Source of the DNA: Candidatus Nanopelagicales bacterium
GTDB taxonomy: Bacteria > Actinomycetota > Actinomycetes > S36-B12
DNA length: 64,000 nt
Assembly (NCBI GenBank): GCA_018609125.1
Contig: JABAYF010000003.1
Span: forward strand, 72,879 to 136,878
Direction: 5' to 3'
Shown here: in pieces, positions 43,637 to 52,320 of the stretch
Position numbering within the stretch: position 1 is the first letter of the stretch
How the letters are laid out: each line of letters begins with the position of its first letter
The notes under the pieces: model-generated
Database searches by the model: none
What the model was told of the DNA's origin: nothing
Seen by the model: the letters and a program-made list of their open reading frames with translations, nothing else
Translations under genes and position numbers: made by a program

Positions 43637-45378
43637 GTACCACCGAGAAAGTTGGCGCCGAAGCTGGCACGTTCGTTGATCAGCGGCTTGGGTCCAATAA
43701 ATGGCTGGGCAAGAACCTGAAAAAGGTCTTCCCTGACCACTGGTCGTTCATGCTGGGCGAGATCGCCCTCTACAGCTTCATGGTGGTCCTCATCACCGGT
43801 GTGTTCCTCACCCTTTTTTACAAGCCCAGTCTTGTTGAGGTTGTCTACGAAGGCTCCTACGTGCCCCTGAAGGGCATCTACATGACCGAGGCGTATGCCA
43901 CCACGCTGGACATTTCTTTCGACGTTCGCGGTGGCCTGCTCATCCGTCAGATGCACCACTGGTCGGCACTCATTTTCGTGGCCGCCATTTCCGTCCACCT
44001 GTTCCGCGTTTTCTTCACCGGTGCTTTCCGCAAGCCACGGGAAATGAACTGGGTCATCGGTGTAGGCCTGCTCGTGCTGGCTCTCGGTGCCGGTTTCTCC
44101 GGCTACTCCCTGCCTGACGATCTGCTGTCCGGAACCGGATTACAGATCGCCCGCGGGATCGCCCAAGCCATTCCCATCATCGGCACCTGGGCGGCCTTCT
44201 TGCTCTTCGATGGGCAATTCCCCGGGGTAGACTTTATGTCGCGCCTCTACATGGTGCACATCCTGCTCATTCCCGGGCTGATTATCGCTTTGATCACCGT
44301 CCACCTGATGATGGTGTGGTACCAAAAGCACACCCAGTTCCCAGGTCAGGGCCGCACGAACGAGAACGTCGTCGGCTATCCCCTGCTCCCGGTGTACATG
44401 GCCAAGGCTGGTGGATTCTTCTTCATCGTCTTTGGCATCATCACCATGCTTTCCGGGCTGGTCAACATCAACCCGGTATGGATATTTGGGCCATATACGC
44501 CCGATCAAGTGACCGCCGGCACTCAGCCGGACTGGTACATCGGCTGGCTCGACGGTGCCTTACGCGTCATGCCGAACTGGGAAACCGTGGCCTTCGGATT
44601 CACCGTGTCCTGGAACATCCTGATACCCGCCGTCATCATTCCGGGCATCATCTTTACCGCCATGGCCTTCTATCCCTTCCTTGAGGCGTGGGCAACGGGC
44701 GATAAGCGCGAACATCACCTGCTTGATCGTCCCCGCAATGCTCCGGTGCGCACGGGCATTGGCGTCATGTCAATCGTGTTTTACGGACTGCTGTGGCTCG
44801 GTGGTGGCAACGACCTCGTCGCCACCACCTTCAACCTGTCGATTAATGCGATCACTTGGTTCTTACGAATAGGTCTATTCGTGCTGCCACCCCTGGCTTT
44901 CATCATCACCAAACGCACCTGTCTGAGCCTGCAGCGCCGAGACCGGGAGAAGTTACTGCACGGCTATGAGTCTGGTCGCGTCCTTCGGTTGCCGCATGGT
45001 GAATTTGTTGAGGTGCACGAACCCCTGGGGAACAAGGAAAAGGCGATCTTGATGGCCAAGCTCGACAGTGAGCAGACGCCCATCGCACTGCCACAAAAGA
45101 CCGATGCGAATGGTGTCAAGAACAAGCGCTACCGCATCGAAATGCTGCGGGCACGGCTCTCCGGGTTCTACTTCGCCGACACGATCGCTCCCCCGACCCT
45201 CGAAGAGATCGAGGCGGGTCAAGCCCATGTCGCCCATGAAGCCGCCCTTGAAGCTCCTCTCCATGAATATGAGGAGACTCACTACGTCAACGTGCCCTTC
45301 CACGGCGGGGTACTGCACGAAGAGGGCGCACCAATGACTAATGCTGAGGCGCTAGAAGTCACCCGTCACAAGGACTGA
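43633..45378 (+). CDS. qcrB: Cytochrome b subunit of the bc1 complex
   Basis: Holds both b hemes and the quinol sites. The 581-residue protein has eight helices; heme ligands lie in RQMHHWSALIFVAAISVHLFRV and in the second-pair region HILLIPGLIIALITVHLMMV. GWLDGALRVMPNW and the GPYTPDQVTAGTQPDW quinol-site loop are conserved. A hydrophilic C-terminal extension of about 150 residues is typical for actinobacteria. The last 168 bases of that extension have a diverged copy just downstream. The ATG overlaps the qcrA stop. Confidence 0.96.
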   Translation: MSTTEKVGAEAGTFVDQRLGSNKWLGKNLKKVFPDHWSFMLGEIALYSFMVVLITGVFLTLFYKPSLVEVVYEGSYVPLKGIYMTEAYATTLDISFDVRGGLLIRQMHHWSALIFVAAISVHLFRVFFTGAFRKPREMNWVIGVGLLVLALGAGFSGYSLPDDLLSGTGLQIARGIAQAIPIIGTWAAFLLFDGQFPGVDFMSRLYMVHILLIPGLIIALITVHLMMVWYQKHTQFPGQGRTNENVVGYPLLPVYMAKAGGFFFIVFGIITMLSGLVNINPVWIFGPYTPDQVTAGTQPDWYIGWLDGALRVMPNWETVAFGFTVSWNILIPAVIIPGIIFTAMAFYPFLEAWATGDKREHHLLDRPRNAPVRTGIGVMSIVFYGLLWLGGGNDLVATTFNLSINAITWFLRIGLFVLPPLAFIITKRTCLSLQRRDREKLLHGYESGRVLRLPHGEFVEVHEPLGNKEKAILMAKLDSEQTPIALPQKTDANGVKNKRYRIEMLRARLSGFYFADTIAPPTLEEIEAGQAHVAHEAALEAPLHEYEETHYVNVPFHGGVLHEEGAPMTNAEALEVTRHKD

Positions 45379-45393
45379 ATTCCCCGCCGCTGT

Positions 45394-45563
45394 GGGTTCT
45401 ACGTCGCCGAAACGATTACTCCTCCGACCAGTCACAGATTGAGGCGGGTCAAGCCTACGTGGCCCACGAAGCCGCCCTTGAAGCCTCATCTCCACGAATA
45501 TGAGGAGACTCACTATGTGTGACCGTTCCCTTCCACGGCGGGGTACTGCACGAAGAAGGTGCC
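45394..45563 (+). pseudogene. Diverged duplicate of the qcrB 3' end
   Basis: About 170 bases repeat 45163-45330 of qcrB at an offset near 231. Long blocks are identical, for example around GAGGCGGGTCAAGCC and GAATATGAGGAGACTCACTA, while other positions differ at many third-codon sites. One base is lost and single bases gained, and an in-frame TGA appears, so it no longer encodes protein. The pattern of mostly codon-position changes suggests an origin in a related but different qcrB allele rather than a fresh tandem copy, for example a remnant of homologous replacement. No start codon or promoter serves it. Confidence 0.85.
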
Positions 45564-45584
45564 AGACCACATCGCCGCCTCCTG

Positions 45585-45647
45585 ACCAAACAATTTGGGT
45601 CGCTATTGAAGGTAGATACCTCCCAATAGCGACCCAAATTGTTTGGT
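45585..45647. terminator. Long perfect inverted repeat between convergent operons
   Basis: Arms of 24 bases (45585-45608 and 45624-45647) are exact complements around a 15-base centre that itself holds a near-match GGTA/TACC. The core arm reads CAATTTGGGTCGCTATTG. It lies between qcrB and ctaF, whose genes converge, so it could serve as a two-way terminator or RNA-stabilising stem. It is less GC-rich than the surroundings and has no T-run, which is unlike a classical terminator. Another origin, such as a small mobile hairpin, is possible. Confidence 0.6.
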
Positions 45648-45669
45648 GAGCAGGGGATGGTGATGAAAG

Positions 45670-46065
45670 TTAGTGGGCGAACTCGCCGCGGTAGTATTCA
45701 AAGAGCCAACCAATGATGGCAAACATCAGCAGTGCCACACCTAAAACAATCAACCACACGGCAAAGATCAGACCCAGTGCGGTCAACATTGCGCCGAAGG
45801 CGACGGGCAGCGGCCACCAACTGTGGGGGCTGAAGAAGCCGTATTCGGGATCGGCCTCGTCGATCTCGGCATCGTCTCGATCTTCTGGGCGTGGATACAC
45901 CCTCTTGGCCGTGTACAGCACATAGAAAGCCACCAGGAACGCCAACGCCCCGGTCATAACCAGCGCGGTGGTGCCTATCTCATCGCGGCTGAAGAACCAG
46001 TAGGCCCCGGCGACAACAAAGTAAAAAATTGCGCCAACACCGAAGATCCAACCTTCAATCTTCAT
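45670..46065 (-). CDS. ctaF: Cytochrome c oxidase subunit IV (actinobacterial CtaF)
   Basis: Small accessory subunit of the actinobacterial aa3 oxidase. The 131-residue protein has four predicted helices: the first near residues 7-26, the second near 33-52, and two at the C-terminus. A polar loop between them holds [30 protein letters not shown], where the [11 protein letters not shown] stretch is diagnostic. It overlaps ctaD by four bases and ends the ctaC-ctaD-ctaF operon. Confidence 0.93.
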   Translation of the reverse strand: MKIEGWIFGVGAIFYFVVAGAYWFFSRDEIGTTALVMTGALAFLVAFYVLYTAKRVYPRPEDRDDAEIDEADPEYGFFSPHSWWPLPVAFGAMLTALGLIFAVWLIVLGVALLMFAIIGWLFEYYRGEFAH

Positions 46066-47864
46066 CGAGCGGTGCCTTCCGGACCGCCAGCTTCGCGGGC
46101 CCGCTTTTGTTCAACCTGCTCGCGCGTTGGCGAAGGTCCGTCACCAGCCAGCACCCGGGTAAATACGCTCACGGCGGACGGAGTCTGCGGCAGATCAGCT
46201 AACTCCGGATGGTGTAGATCAAAGGCTGGACGCTCGGAGCGAATACGCGGCAGCGACGTGAAATTGTGCCGTGGTGGCGGGCAGGAAGTTGCCCATTCTA
46301 GTGAGCCACCCCAGCCCCAAGGGTCATCAACGGTCACCTTCGGCGCGGTGCGCCATGTCTTAATGACATTCCAGATAAAGAACAGGGTGGATCCGCCGAC
46401 GATCAAAGAACCAATCGTTGACACTGTGTTCAACGTGGTGAAGCCATCGCTTTCCAGGTAATCGCCATATCGCCTTGGCATGCCCTGAACACCAAGCCAA
46501 TGCTGAACGAGGAAGGTCACCTGGAAGCCGACAAAAACCAGCCAGAAATGCACATGTCCGAGGCGCTCATCAAGCATGCGCCCGGTCATCTTGGGCCACC
46601 AGAAGTAGAACCCGGCGAACATCAAGAACACCACGGTGCCAAAGACGGTGTAGTGGAAGTGAGCCACGACAAAGTAACTATCAGAGACGTGGAAGTCCAG
46701 GGGCGGAGCAGACAGGATGATGCCGGTCAAGCCTCCGAAGAGGAAGGTGACCAAGAACCCCATCGTGAACAGCATGGGTGTCTCAAAAGTGACCGAGCCG
46801 CGCCACATGGTGCCGATCCAGTTGAAGAATTTCACGCCTGTAGGCACGGCTATCAGCATGGTCATGAGCGCGAAGAAGGGCAGATAAACCGAGCCGGTTA
46901 CGTACATATGGTGAGCCCACACCGCCACAGATAGGGCGCCAATGGCCATCGTGGCCACCACCAGACCCTTGTAGCCAAAGACTGGCTTGCGGGAAAAGAC
47001 CGGAATAATTTCGCTGGCGATGCCGAAAAAGGGCAGCGCAATAATGTAGACCTCGGGGTGGCCAAAGAACCAGAACAGGTGCTGCCACAAAATCGCCCCA
47101 CCATTTTCCGCATCAAAAACTACCGCGCCGTACTGCCGGTCGATGAAAGCCACAACCAGGGCCGCAGCCAAGATCGGGAAGGCGATGAGCACCAACACAC
47201 TGGTGACCAGGATCGTCCAGGTGAAAATCGGCATGCGGAACATGGTCATACCTGGAGCCCGCATCGCGAAGATGGTGGTGATGAAGTTTACGGCTCCCAG
47301 AATCGTGCCAAGTCCACCCATGGCGAGGCCGAGGAACCACAGATCGCCGCCCACCTGTGGAGAGTTCACGGCATTGCTCAGGGGTTGGTAGGCGAACCAA
47401 CCGAAGGAGGCGGCGCCACCCGGAGTGAGGAAGCCCAGCATCACGGTCGTGCCGCCGAAGATAAACAGCCAGAATCCGAGCATATTCAAACGCGGAAAGG
47501 CAACGTCGGGAGCACCGATTTGTAGTGGCATGATTACGTTGCCGAAACCGACGAAAAGTGGTGTGGCGAAAAGGAACAGCATGATGGTGCCGTGTATCGT
47601 GAACAACTGGTTGTATTGTTCAAGGGACACGAATTGCAGCCCGGGCACGGCCAATTCTGCACGGAGAACCAGTGCCATCGCGCCGGCGAGAATGAAGAAG
47701 ACGAAAGATCCGATGAGGTACATGTAACCGATCGTCTTGTGATCGGTGGAGGTAACCCATTTGATGATCGTGCGCCCGAGGGTGTCCTTGCGAATCTCAG
47801 TGCGCGTTAGCGATGGAGCCGGGGCAGCGGGTGCAGCCCGGGGAGGCTCATTCAAGATCGTCAC
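46062..47864 (-). CDS. ctaD: Cytochrome c oxidase subunit I
   Basis: Catalytic heme a and heme a3-CuB subunit. The 600-residue protein has twelve helices. [17 protein letters not shown] holds the CuB His and the linked Tyr; WAHHMYVTG has the two further CuB His; [10 protein letters not shown] has the K-channel Lys; AHFHYTVFG carries the heme ligands. The start overlaps the ctaC stop. In Mycobacterium ctaD is, as I recall, elsewhere, whereas the ctaC-ctaD-ctaF order seen here resembles Streptomyces. Confidence 0.97.
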   Translation of the reverse strand: MTILNEPPRAAPAAPAPSLTRTEIRKDTLGRTIIKWVTSTDHKTIGYMYLIGSFVFFILAGAMALVLRAELAVPGLQFVSLEQYNQLFTIHGTIMLFLFATPLFVGFGNVIMPLQIGAPDVAFPRLNMLGFWLFIFGGTTVMLGFLTPGGAASFGWFAYQPLSNAVNSPQVGGDLWFLGLAMGGLGTILGAVNFITTIFAMRAPGMTMFRMPIFTWTILVTSVLVLIAFPILAAALVVAFIDRQYGAVVFDAENGGAILWQHLFWFFGHPEVYIIALPFFGIASEIIPVFSRKPVFGYKGLVVATMAIGALSVAVWAHHMYVTGSVYLPFFALMTMLIAVPTGVKFFNWIGTMWRGSVTFETPMLFTMGFLVTFLFGGLTGIILSAPPLDFHVSDSYFVVAHFHYTVFGTVVFLMFAGFYFWWPKMTGRMLDERLGHVHFWLVFVGFQVTFLVQHWLGVQGMPRRYGDYLESDGFTTLNTVSTIGSLIVGGSTLFFIWNVIKTWRTAPKVTVDDPWGWGGSLEWATSCPPPRHNFTSLPRIRSERPAFDLHHPELADLPQTPSAVSVFTRVLAGDGPSPTREQVEQKRAREAGGPEGTAR

Positions 47865-48685
47865 AGGTTGATCCTCTCCGACGGCCGTTCACCTTCGTAA
47901 TCCACACGTTCACTTTGCAGCTTGCCCGTTTGACCCTTGGCTCTCAGCGAAGCAATGTACTCGTCGTATTCAGCCCGCTCCACGACATCAACGTTAAACA
48001 GCATGCGCGCATGATCCACTCCGCACAACTCAGCACAGCGGCCAACGAAGGTGCCGGTCTTATTTGGGGTCACCTGGAAGACATTGACCTTGCCCGGAAT
48101 GACGTCCATCTTGAAAAGCCAGTTGGGCACCCAGAAGGAGTGAATAACGTCGGGCGAGGACAACTCGAACTGAATTTTTTCGTCAACCGGCAGCACCAGA
48201 GTAGGCGGAACGCCCGGGGTGCCCACCTCGTAGACATCCTCGTCGAGGTAGTTAAACGTCCAACTCCAACGGAAGCCCACAACGTTGACCGTTTGCTGCT
48301 GATCATCTTCTACGGCAATGAGTTCGGTTTGGTCACGAACGGTGAAAACAAAAAGGCCGAGGATCATGATGAGCGGCACGATGGTGTAGAGCGCTTCAAG
48401 GGGAATGTTGTACCGCGTTTGAACAGGCACGCCCGCATTCTTGCGCCGGCGATAGGCCACGGCCGCGAAAATCATGAGGCCCCAGGTAATAACCCCCACG
48501 ATCCACGCTGCAATCCAGGAACCGTTCCACAAGTTCTGAACGATCGGGCCCTCTGCGGTGGAAGGTTCGGGCAGGTCGAAGAAGAACGCCTCATTTGCTG
48601 TGCAGCCTGAGGCAATGAGGCCAATGGCAGTGACACCGGCAATGACGCTGGCTTTCCGCGTCATGCGCTTGCGGCTTGAGCTCAC
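47861..48685 (-). CDS. ctaC: Cytochrome c oxidase subunit II
   Basis: Accepts electrons from QcrC through the CuA centre. The 274-residue precursor has a lipoprotein signal with the lipobox IASGC near residue 28. Two helices follow (about residues 55-80 and 95-115). The C-terminal cupredoxin domain has the CuA ligands in [14 protein letters not shown], and WNVQ-like [14 protein letters not shown] precedes it. GAAGGG lies 9 bases before the GTG at 48685. An ATG six codons later is an alternative. It heads the ctaCDF operon. Confidence 0.95.
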   Translation of the reverse strand: MSSSRKRMTRKASVIAGVTAIGLIASGCTANEAFFFDLPEPSTAEGPIVQNLWNGSWIAAWIVGVITWGLMIFAAVAYRRRKNAGVPVQTRYNIPLEALYTIVPLIMILGLFVFTVRDQTELIAVEDDQQQTVNVVGFRWSWTFNYLDEDVYEVGTPGVPPTLVLPVDEKIQFELSSPDVIHSFWVPNWLFKMDVIPGKVNVFQVTPNKTGTFVGRCAELCGVDHARMLFNVDVVERAEYDEYIASLRAKGQTGKLQSERVDYEGERPSERINL

Positions 48686-48873
48686 CACACACCCTTCTTC
48701 ATGCCAACACAACCCAATTGGTAGAGCAGATCCACCGATGAAACAACCGCCTACGTGAACCTACCGATACCTTTTGACCTTAGCGCACTGAGCCTGTTCG
48801 CGGGGTGTGGGGGAACCGGATTTTGACCGGTGTCGGATACGTCACATTGGGTCAATCCAAAGGCCCGGGCACA
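48686..48873. other. Intergenic divergent region, ctaC / NifS-like gene
   Basis: These 188 bases hold no gene that I can support. They must contain the ctaC promoter; TAGGTT on the minus strand at 48758-48763 is a candidate -10, which would give ctaC a leader of about 66 bases with a GAAGGG ribosome site. On the plus strand CACAAT just before 48876 may serve the NifS-like gene. Confidence 0.4.
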
Positions 48874-50037
48874 ATGGTCAATGCGATGAACCGATTCTTT
48901 GATGCTGCCTCGGCTGGGCCCCTCAATCCGGGGGGTCGCCAGGCCCTTGCGGCGGCCTTTGATTCTGCGTGGGCGGACCCGCAGCGCTGGTACGCCGATG
49001 CTCGCCGCGCGAGGTTAATTCTGGATGCATCTCGAGCCGGAATCGCTGCGGCGATGACCATGGGGCCAACCGAAGTTGCCTTCGCCTCATCGTCGGCATT
49101 GGCGGGGCATTGGGCCGTCAGCGGAGCACTCCGCGCAAGGCCCGGGCGAGTGGTGTGCAGCGCCGTTGAGCACAGTGCGCTGCTCGCCGCTGCCGAGACC
49201 GCGGCCGGTTCCGCCAACGTATCTTTGGTAGGGGTAGACCATCTCGGGCGCATCGATCTGGATACCTTCGCCCACGAGATATCTCAACCCGGGGTGACCC
49301 TGGCCTGTCTGCAGGTGGCAAATCACGAGGTTGGTACCCGCCAACCCCTACCTGTTGCCACGGCCCTGTGCCAAGCCGCCGGCGTACCACTCCTGGTGGA
49401 TGCCGCTATGACGATCGGGCGGGGGTCAGACCTGATGCTCGGGGTCGACCAAGCATCGCTCGTGCTAGCGCAGGCCAACTCCTGGGGTGGTCCAGCAGGA
49501 GTCGCTGCTTTGGGTGTGCGCAAGGGCGTGCCCTGGCAGCCACCGGCCGTGCTCGATCAACGTGAACATCACCACGTTCCGGGCTTACCGCTCACCCCGT
49601 TGATCGCAGTGGCGGCGCGTGCACTGGAGTGGACACTTCCCCGGCAAAATGATGATGCTCGGCTCGCAAAAGCAGCACTGCACGATCTGAGGAATTTAGT
49701 GCTCGCCGATGTTTCCGGCTCTAGCTGGCTCGGCGACCCGGACAACAGCTTGCCCTACCTGGGTGCCTTCAGCTGCCTGTACACCGATGCCGAATCACTC
49801 ATGGGCGGCTTAGATACCGCAGGTTTCGCTGTATCAAGCGGTTCCTCATGTGTGGCAGACACTCGCCGGCCGAGCCACGTTCTGGCCGCAATGGGTGCGG
49901 CGAGCGGCGGCAATGTGCGTGTCTCACTCCCGGTCGGAGACACCACGCCAGATATCGGTGGGTTTGTGGCAGCTCTGCGGCACACCGTCAACGAGGTTCG
50001 ACATCGCTTCGGTGCCCAGGACCTGCCCGGACTCTAG
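48874..50037 (+). CDS. NifS-like class V aminotransferase homologue lacking the PLP lysine
   Basis: A 387-residue protein with the cysteine-desulfurase fold. Conserved blocks are FFDAASAGPLNPGG at the start, EHSALLAAAE, ANHEVGTRQPL, LLVDAAMTIGRG, and a C-terminal SSGSSCVADTRRPSHVLAAMG with the catalytic-type Cys. At the place where IscS has SGHKIYGPKG, this protein reads QANSWGGPAG: both the His and the Schiff-base Lys are replaced. The phosphate-side RSGT motif is also lost (HVPGLPLTP). It may therefore be a non-catalytic or altered-function member. An ATG at 48886 is an alternative start. It diverges from ctaC. Confidence 0.8.
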   Translation: MVNAMNRFFDAASAGPLNPGGRQALAAAFDSAWADPQRWYADARRARLILDASRAGIAAAMTMGPTEVAFASSSALAGHWAVSGALRARPGRVVCSAVEHSALLAAAETAAGSANVSLVGVDHLGRIDLDTFAHEISQPGVTLACLQVANHEVGTRQPLPVATALCQAAGVPLLVDAAMTIGRGSDLMLGVDQASLVLAQANSWGGPAGVAALGVRKGVPWQPPAVLDQREHHHVPGLPLTPLIAVAARALEWTLPRQNDDARLAKAALHDLRNLVLADVSGSSWLGDPDNSLPYLGAFSCLYTDAESLMGGLDTAGFAVSSGSSCVADTRRPSHVLAAMGAASGGNVRVSLPVGDTTPDIGGFVAALRHTVNEVRHRFGAQDLPGL

Positions 50038-50061
50038 TTTCAGCCGCATGACCCGGATGAA

Positions 50062-50781
50062 TCAGTGCGGTTCCCACAAAACTTCTGGCACGACGAACAC
50101 CGGGGGCAACTGCACAGCAGTTTTCAGTCGATCGAAGTACTCCAACCGGGGCACCTCAATGACGCCGAGAGTTGCTAAGTGGTCGGTCTGCCACTGCACA
50201 TCAAGGAGTCGATCCGGGTCCGGGGCGCTATTGAGATGGCGAACGAGCCCCACGAGGGCAACCTTGGACGCATCTCGCTCAGTGTGAAACATCGACTCTC
50301 CCGCGAAGAGCCCACCCACCTCAATTCCGTAGAGGCCACCCACGAGCGATCCATCCCCCGACCACACCTCTACCGAATGCGCCCAGCCCAATTCGTGCAG
50401 GTGAACATAGGTAGTTAGAAACTGTGGAGTGATCCACCGTCCCGAACGATCCTGATCGGCACAGGCCTGCATGACCTCCTGGAAAGCATGGTCGGTGGTC
50501 ACCCTGAACCGGCGCATGGATTGCTTGAGCGACCGGGTGATACGCACGCCATCAAGGGGTAGCACCCCCCTGGGGTCCGGTGACCACCAGCCAAGCAGCT
50601 CGTCATCATTGTCGTCGCGTAGATGCATGGGAAAAAGACCTGCCCGGTAGGCCGCGAGCACAGTTCCTGGCGCTAAATCAGCACCGACCCCAACCAGGTC
50701 ATCGCCTGGGTCGGCATCTTCGGCACTTAATTGCCACTGGGTGTGGGGCGGCTCAACGCGTGCCAATGTCCGCCTCTCCAT
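50062..50781 (-). CDS. aat: Leucyl/phenylalanyl-tRNA-protein transferase
   Basis: N-end-rule enzyme that adds Leu or Phe to proteins with N-terminal Lys or Arg, marking them for ClpAP/ClpS. The 239-residue protein has VGVGADLAPGTVLAAYRAGLFPM, WWSPDPRGVLPLD, and the GLYGIEVGGLFAGESMFH core that is diagnostic for the family. GGAG lies 6 nt before the ATG at 50781. It follows the adenosine-kinase-like gene on the same strand after 32 bases. Confidence 0.93.
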   Translation of the reverse strand: MERRTLARVEPPHTQWQLSAEDADPGDDLVGVGADLAPGTVLAAYRAGLFPMHLRDDNDDELLGWWSPDPRGVLPLDGVRITRSLKQSMRRFRVTTDHAFQEVMQACADQDRSGRWITPQFLTTYVHLHELGWAHSVEVWSGDGSLVGGLYGIEVGGLFAGESMFHTERDASKVALVGLVRHLNSAPDPDRLLDVQWQTDHLATLGVIEVPRLEYFDRLKTAVQLPPVFVVPEVLWEPH

Positions 50782-50813
50782 GTTTGGCTCCACTCCCCCG
50801 AGTTGGTCTGTCG

Positions 50814-51803
50814 CTATGCGCTGGGGCGCAGAGACAATCGAGAGGTAATCTCCGCGGCCGGTTCAGCGCCGTAGGCCGCGGTAAGACGATGGTGGATATC
50901 TGCATCCGACACCTGGTACTCCTGCGTACCCACCGTCTCGATGACCAGCGTTGCCAACAGCGATCCCAGCTGAGCACATCGTTCATCGGTTAAGCCCAGT
51001 CCGAGTCCGGCAAGAAATCCTGCTCGAAAAGCATCCCCGACTCCGGTGGGGTCAACGACAGAACTTTCAGCCAAGCACTCCACCTTGACCGGAGCTTCAC
51101 CCGCGCGCTCTATTCGAGCACCCTGGGCACCTAACGTGGTCACCCGGCATTGCACCCGGTCAGCGATCTCCGCTGCGCTCCACCCGGTCTTCTGCTCGGT
51201 CAATGCAGCTTCGTACTCGTTGGTAAACAGGTACGCTGCCCCATCGATGAGTCGACGAATTTCGGCGCCTTCCATCCGAGCCAACTGCTGGGATGGATCA
51301 GCCGCGAAGGCAAAGCCACGAGCGCGGCATTCATCGGTGTGACGGAGCATGCCGTCGGGGTCATTGGCGCCAATCACCACGAGATCCACGCCACCAATGC
51401 GGGCAACCACCGGATCCAGTTCAATATCGCGAGCCTCGCTCATGGCCCCGGCGTAGAAGGAAGCCAACTGATTGGCGTCGTCATCGGTGGTGCAGATGAA
51501 TCGAGCTGTCTGATGCACCTGGGAAACATGCACCGAATCGGTATCCACGCCGTGGCGTTCAAGCCAGGAGCGATAGTCGGCGAAGTCTGGGCCGACCGCA
51601 CCCACGAGCACGGGCGTGAACCCTAAAGCAGCCATCCCGAAGCAGATATTGGGCGCCACGCCACCGCGGCGAACTTCTAACTGGTCGACCAGAAACGATA
51701 GAGAGATCCGGTCCAGTTTGTCGGCCACGATCGAATCGGCAAACTTGCCCGGAAAGGTCATGAGGTGATCGGTGGCGATGGAGCCGGTGACGACAATATT
51801 CAC
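50814..51803 (-). CDS. adoK: PfkB-family kinase, adenosine-kinase-like
   Basis: Ribokinase-fold kinase of 329 residues. The N-terminal RRGGVAPNICFGMAALG is the family's substrate-side motif, and DPTGVGDAFRAGF near residue 255 holds the catalytic Asp and anion hole. It matches the position of mycobacterial adoK, which phosphorylates adenosine for purine salvage. TAGGGT lies 6 nt before the GTG start. Another sugar or nucleoside substrate cannot be excluded by sequence alone. Confidence 0.85.
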   Translation of the reverse strand: MNIVVTGSIATDHLMTFPGKFADSIVADKLDRISLSFLVDQLEVRRGGVAPNICFGMAALGFTPVLVGAVGPDFADYRSWLERHGVDTDSVHVSQVHQTARFICTTDDDANQLASFYAGAMSEARDIELDPVVARIGGVDLVVIGANDPDGMLRHTDECRARGFAFAADPSQQLARMEGAEIRRLIDGAAYLFTNEYEAALTEQKTGWSAAEIADRVQCRVTTLGAQGARIERAGEAPVKVECLAESSVVDPTGVGDAFRAGFLAGLGLGLTDERCAQLGSLLATLVIETVGTQEYQVSDADIHHRLTAAYGAEPAAEITSRLSLRPSA

Positions 51804-51809
51804 CCGCTG

Positions 51810-51815
51810 ACCCTA
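51810..51815 (-). promoter_or_regulatory. -10 hexamer of adoK (leaderless)
   Basis: TAGGGT on the minus strand, 6 nt before the GTG start, in the gap after erpA. Confidence 0.6.
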
Positions 51816-51851
51816 TCGGCGAGCCTCACTGCCGGCGGGAGGTGTGTAGAA

Positions 51852-52196
51852 CTAGTGAAAAGAGTCTCCGCACGCGCAGGAGCCACCGGCGTTGGGGTTG
51901 TCGATGGTGAACCCCTGCTTTTCAATGGTGTCCACGAAGTCAATGACGGCGCCGCTGAGATAGGGGGCACTCATGCGGTCGGTGACCACGCCAACGCCGT
52001 TGAAGTCCTTGACCACATCGCCATCAAGGGTCCGGTCGTCGAAGAACAACTGGTAGCGCAGGCCTGAGCAGCCGCCAGGCTGAACAGCGATGCGCAGGGT
52101 CAGGTCGTCGCGGCCCTCAGAGGTAAGAAGGGTCTGGACCTTGCCGGCTGCGGTGTCAGTGAGTACTACGCCATCGGTTGTTGGTTCGGCAGTCAT
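51852..52196 (-). CDS. erpA: Iron-sulfur cluster insertion protein (HesB/ErpA type)
   Basis: A-type carrier delivering Fe-S clusters to apoproteins. The 114-residue protein has the three conserved cysteines in QPGGCSGLRYQL and GGSCACGDSF. GGGAGA lies upstream of the ATG at 52196. The 124 bases between it and glycerate kinase hold no gene that I can see. QcrA and NadA, both encoded in this window, need such clusters. Confidence 0.92.
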   Translation of the reverse strand: MTAEPTTDGVVLTDTAAGKVQTLLTSEGRDDLTLRIAVQPGGCSGLRYQLFFDDRTLDGDVVKDFNGVGVVTDRMSAPYLSGAVIDFVDTIEKQGFTIDNPNAGGSCACGDSFH

Positions 52197-52320
52197 TGGC
52201 TGTCTCCCAGGTAGTGAAACGATGTGAACAGTTGAACGGCAGTTTCTCGTAACGGCAATCACCAGTGTGGAGCCTTCTGCTTAATTATGCACCCCGGGGG
52301 TTACTAATCCAAGTTGGCCG

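Noticed and set aside
48714-48750. tRNA-like D-arm string (TTGGTAGAGCA) near 48718
   Set aside because: No complementary D-stem, acceptor stem or T-loop can be built around it. It is a chance match in the region before ctaC.
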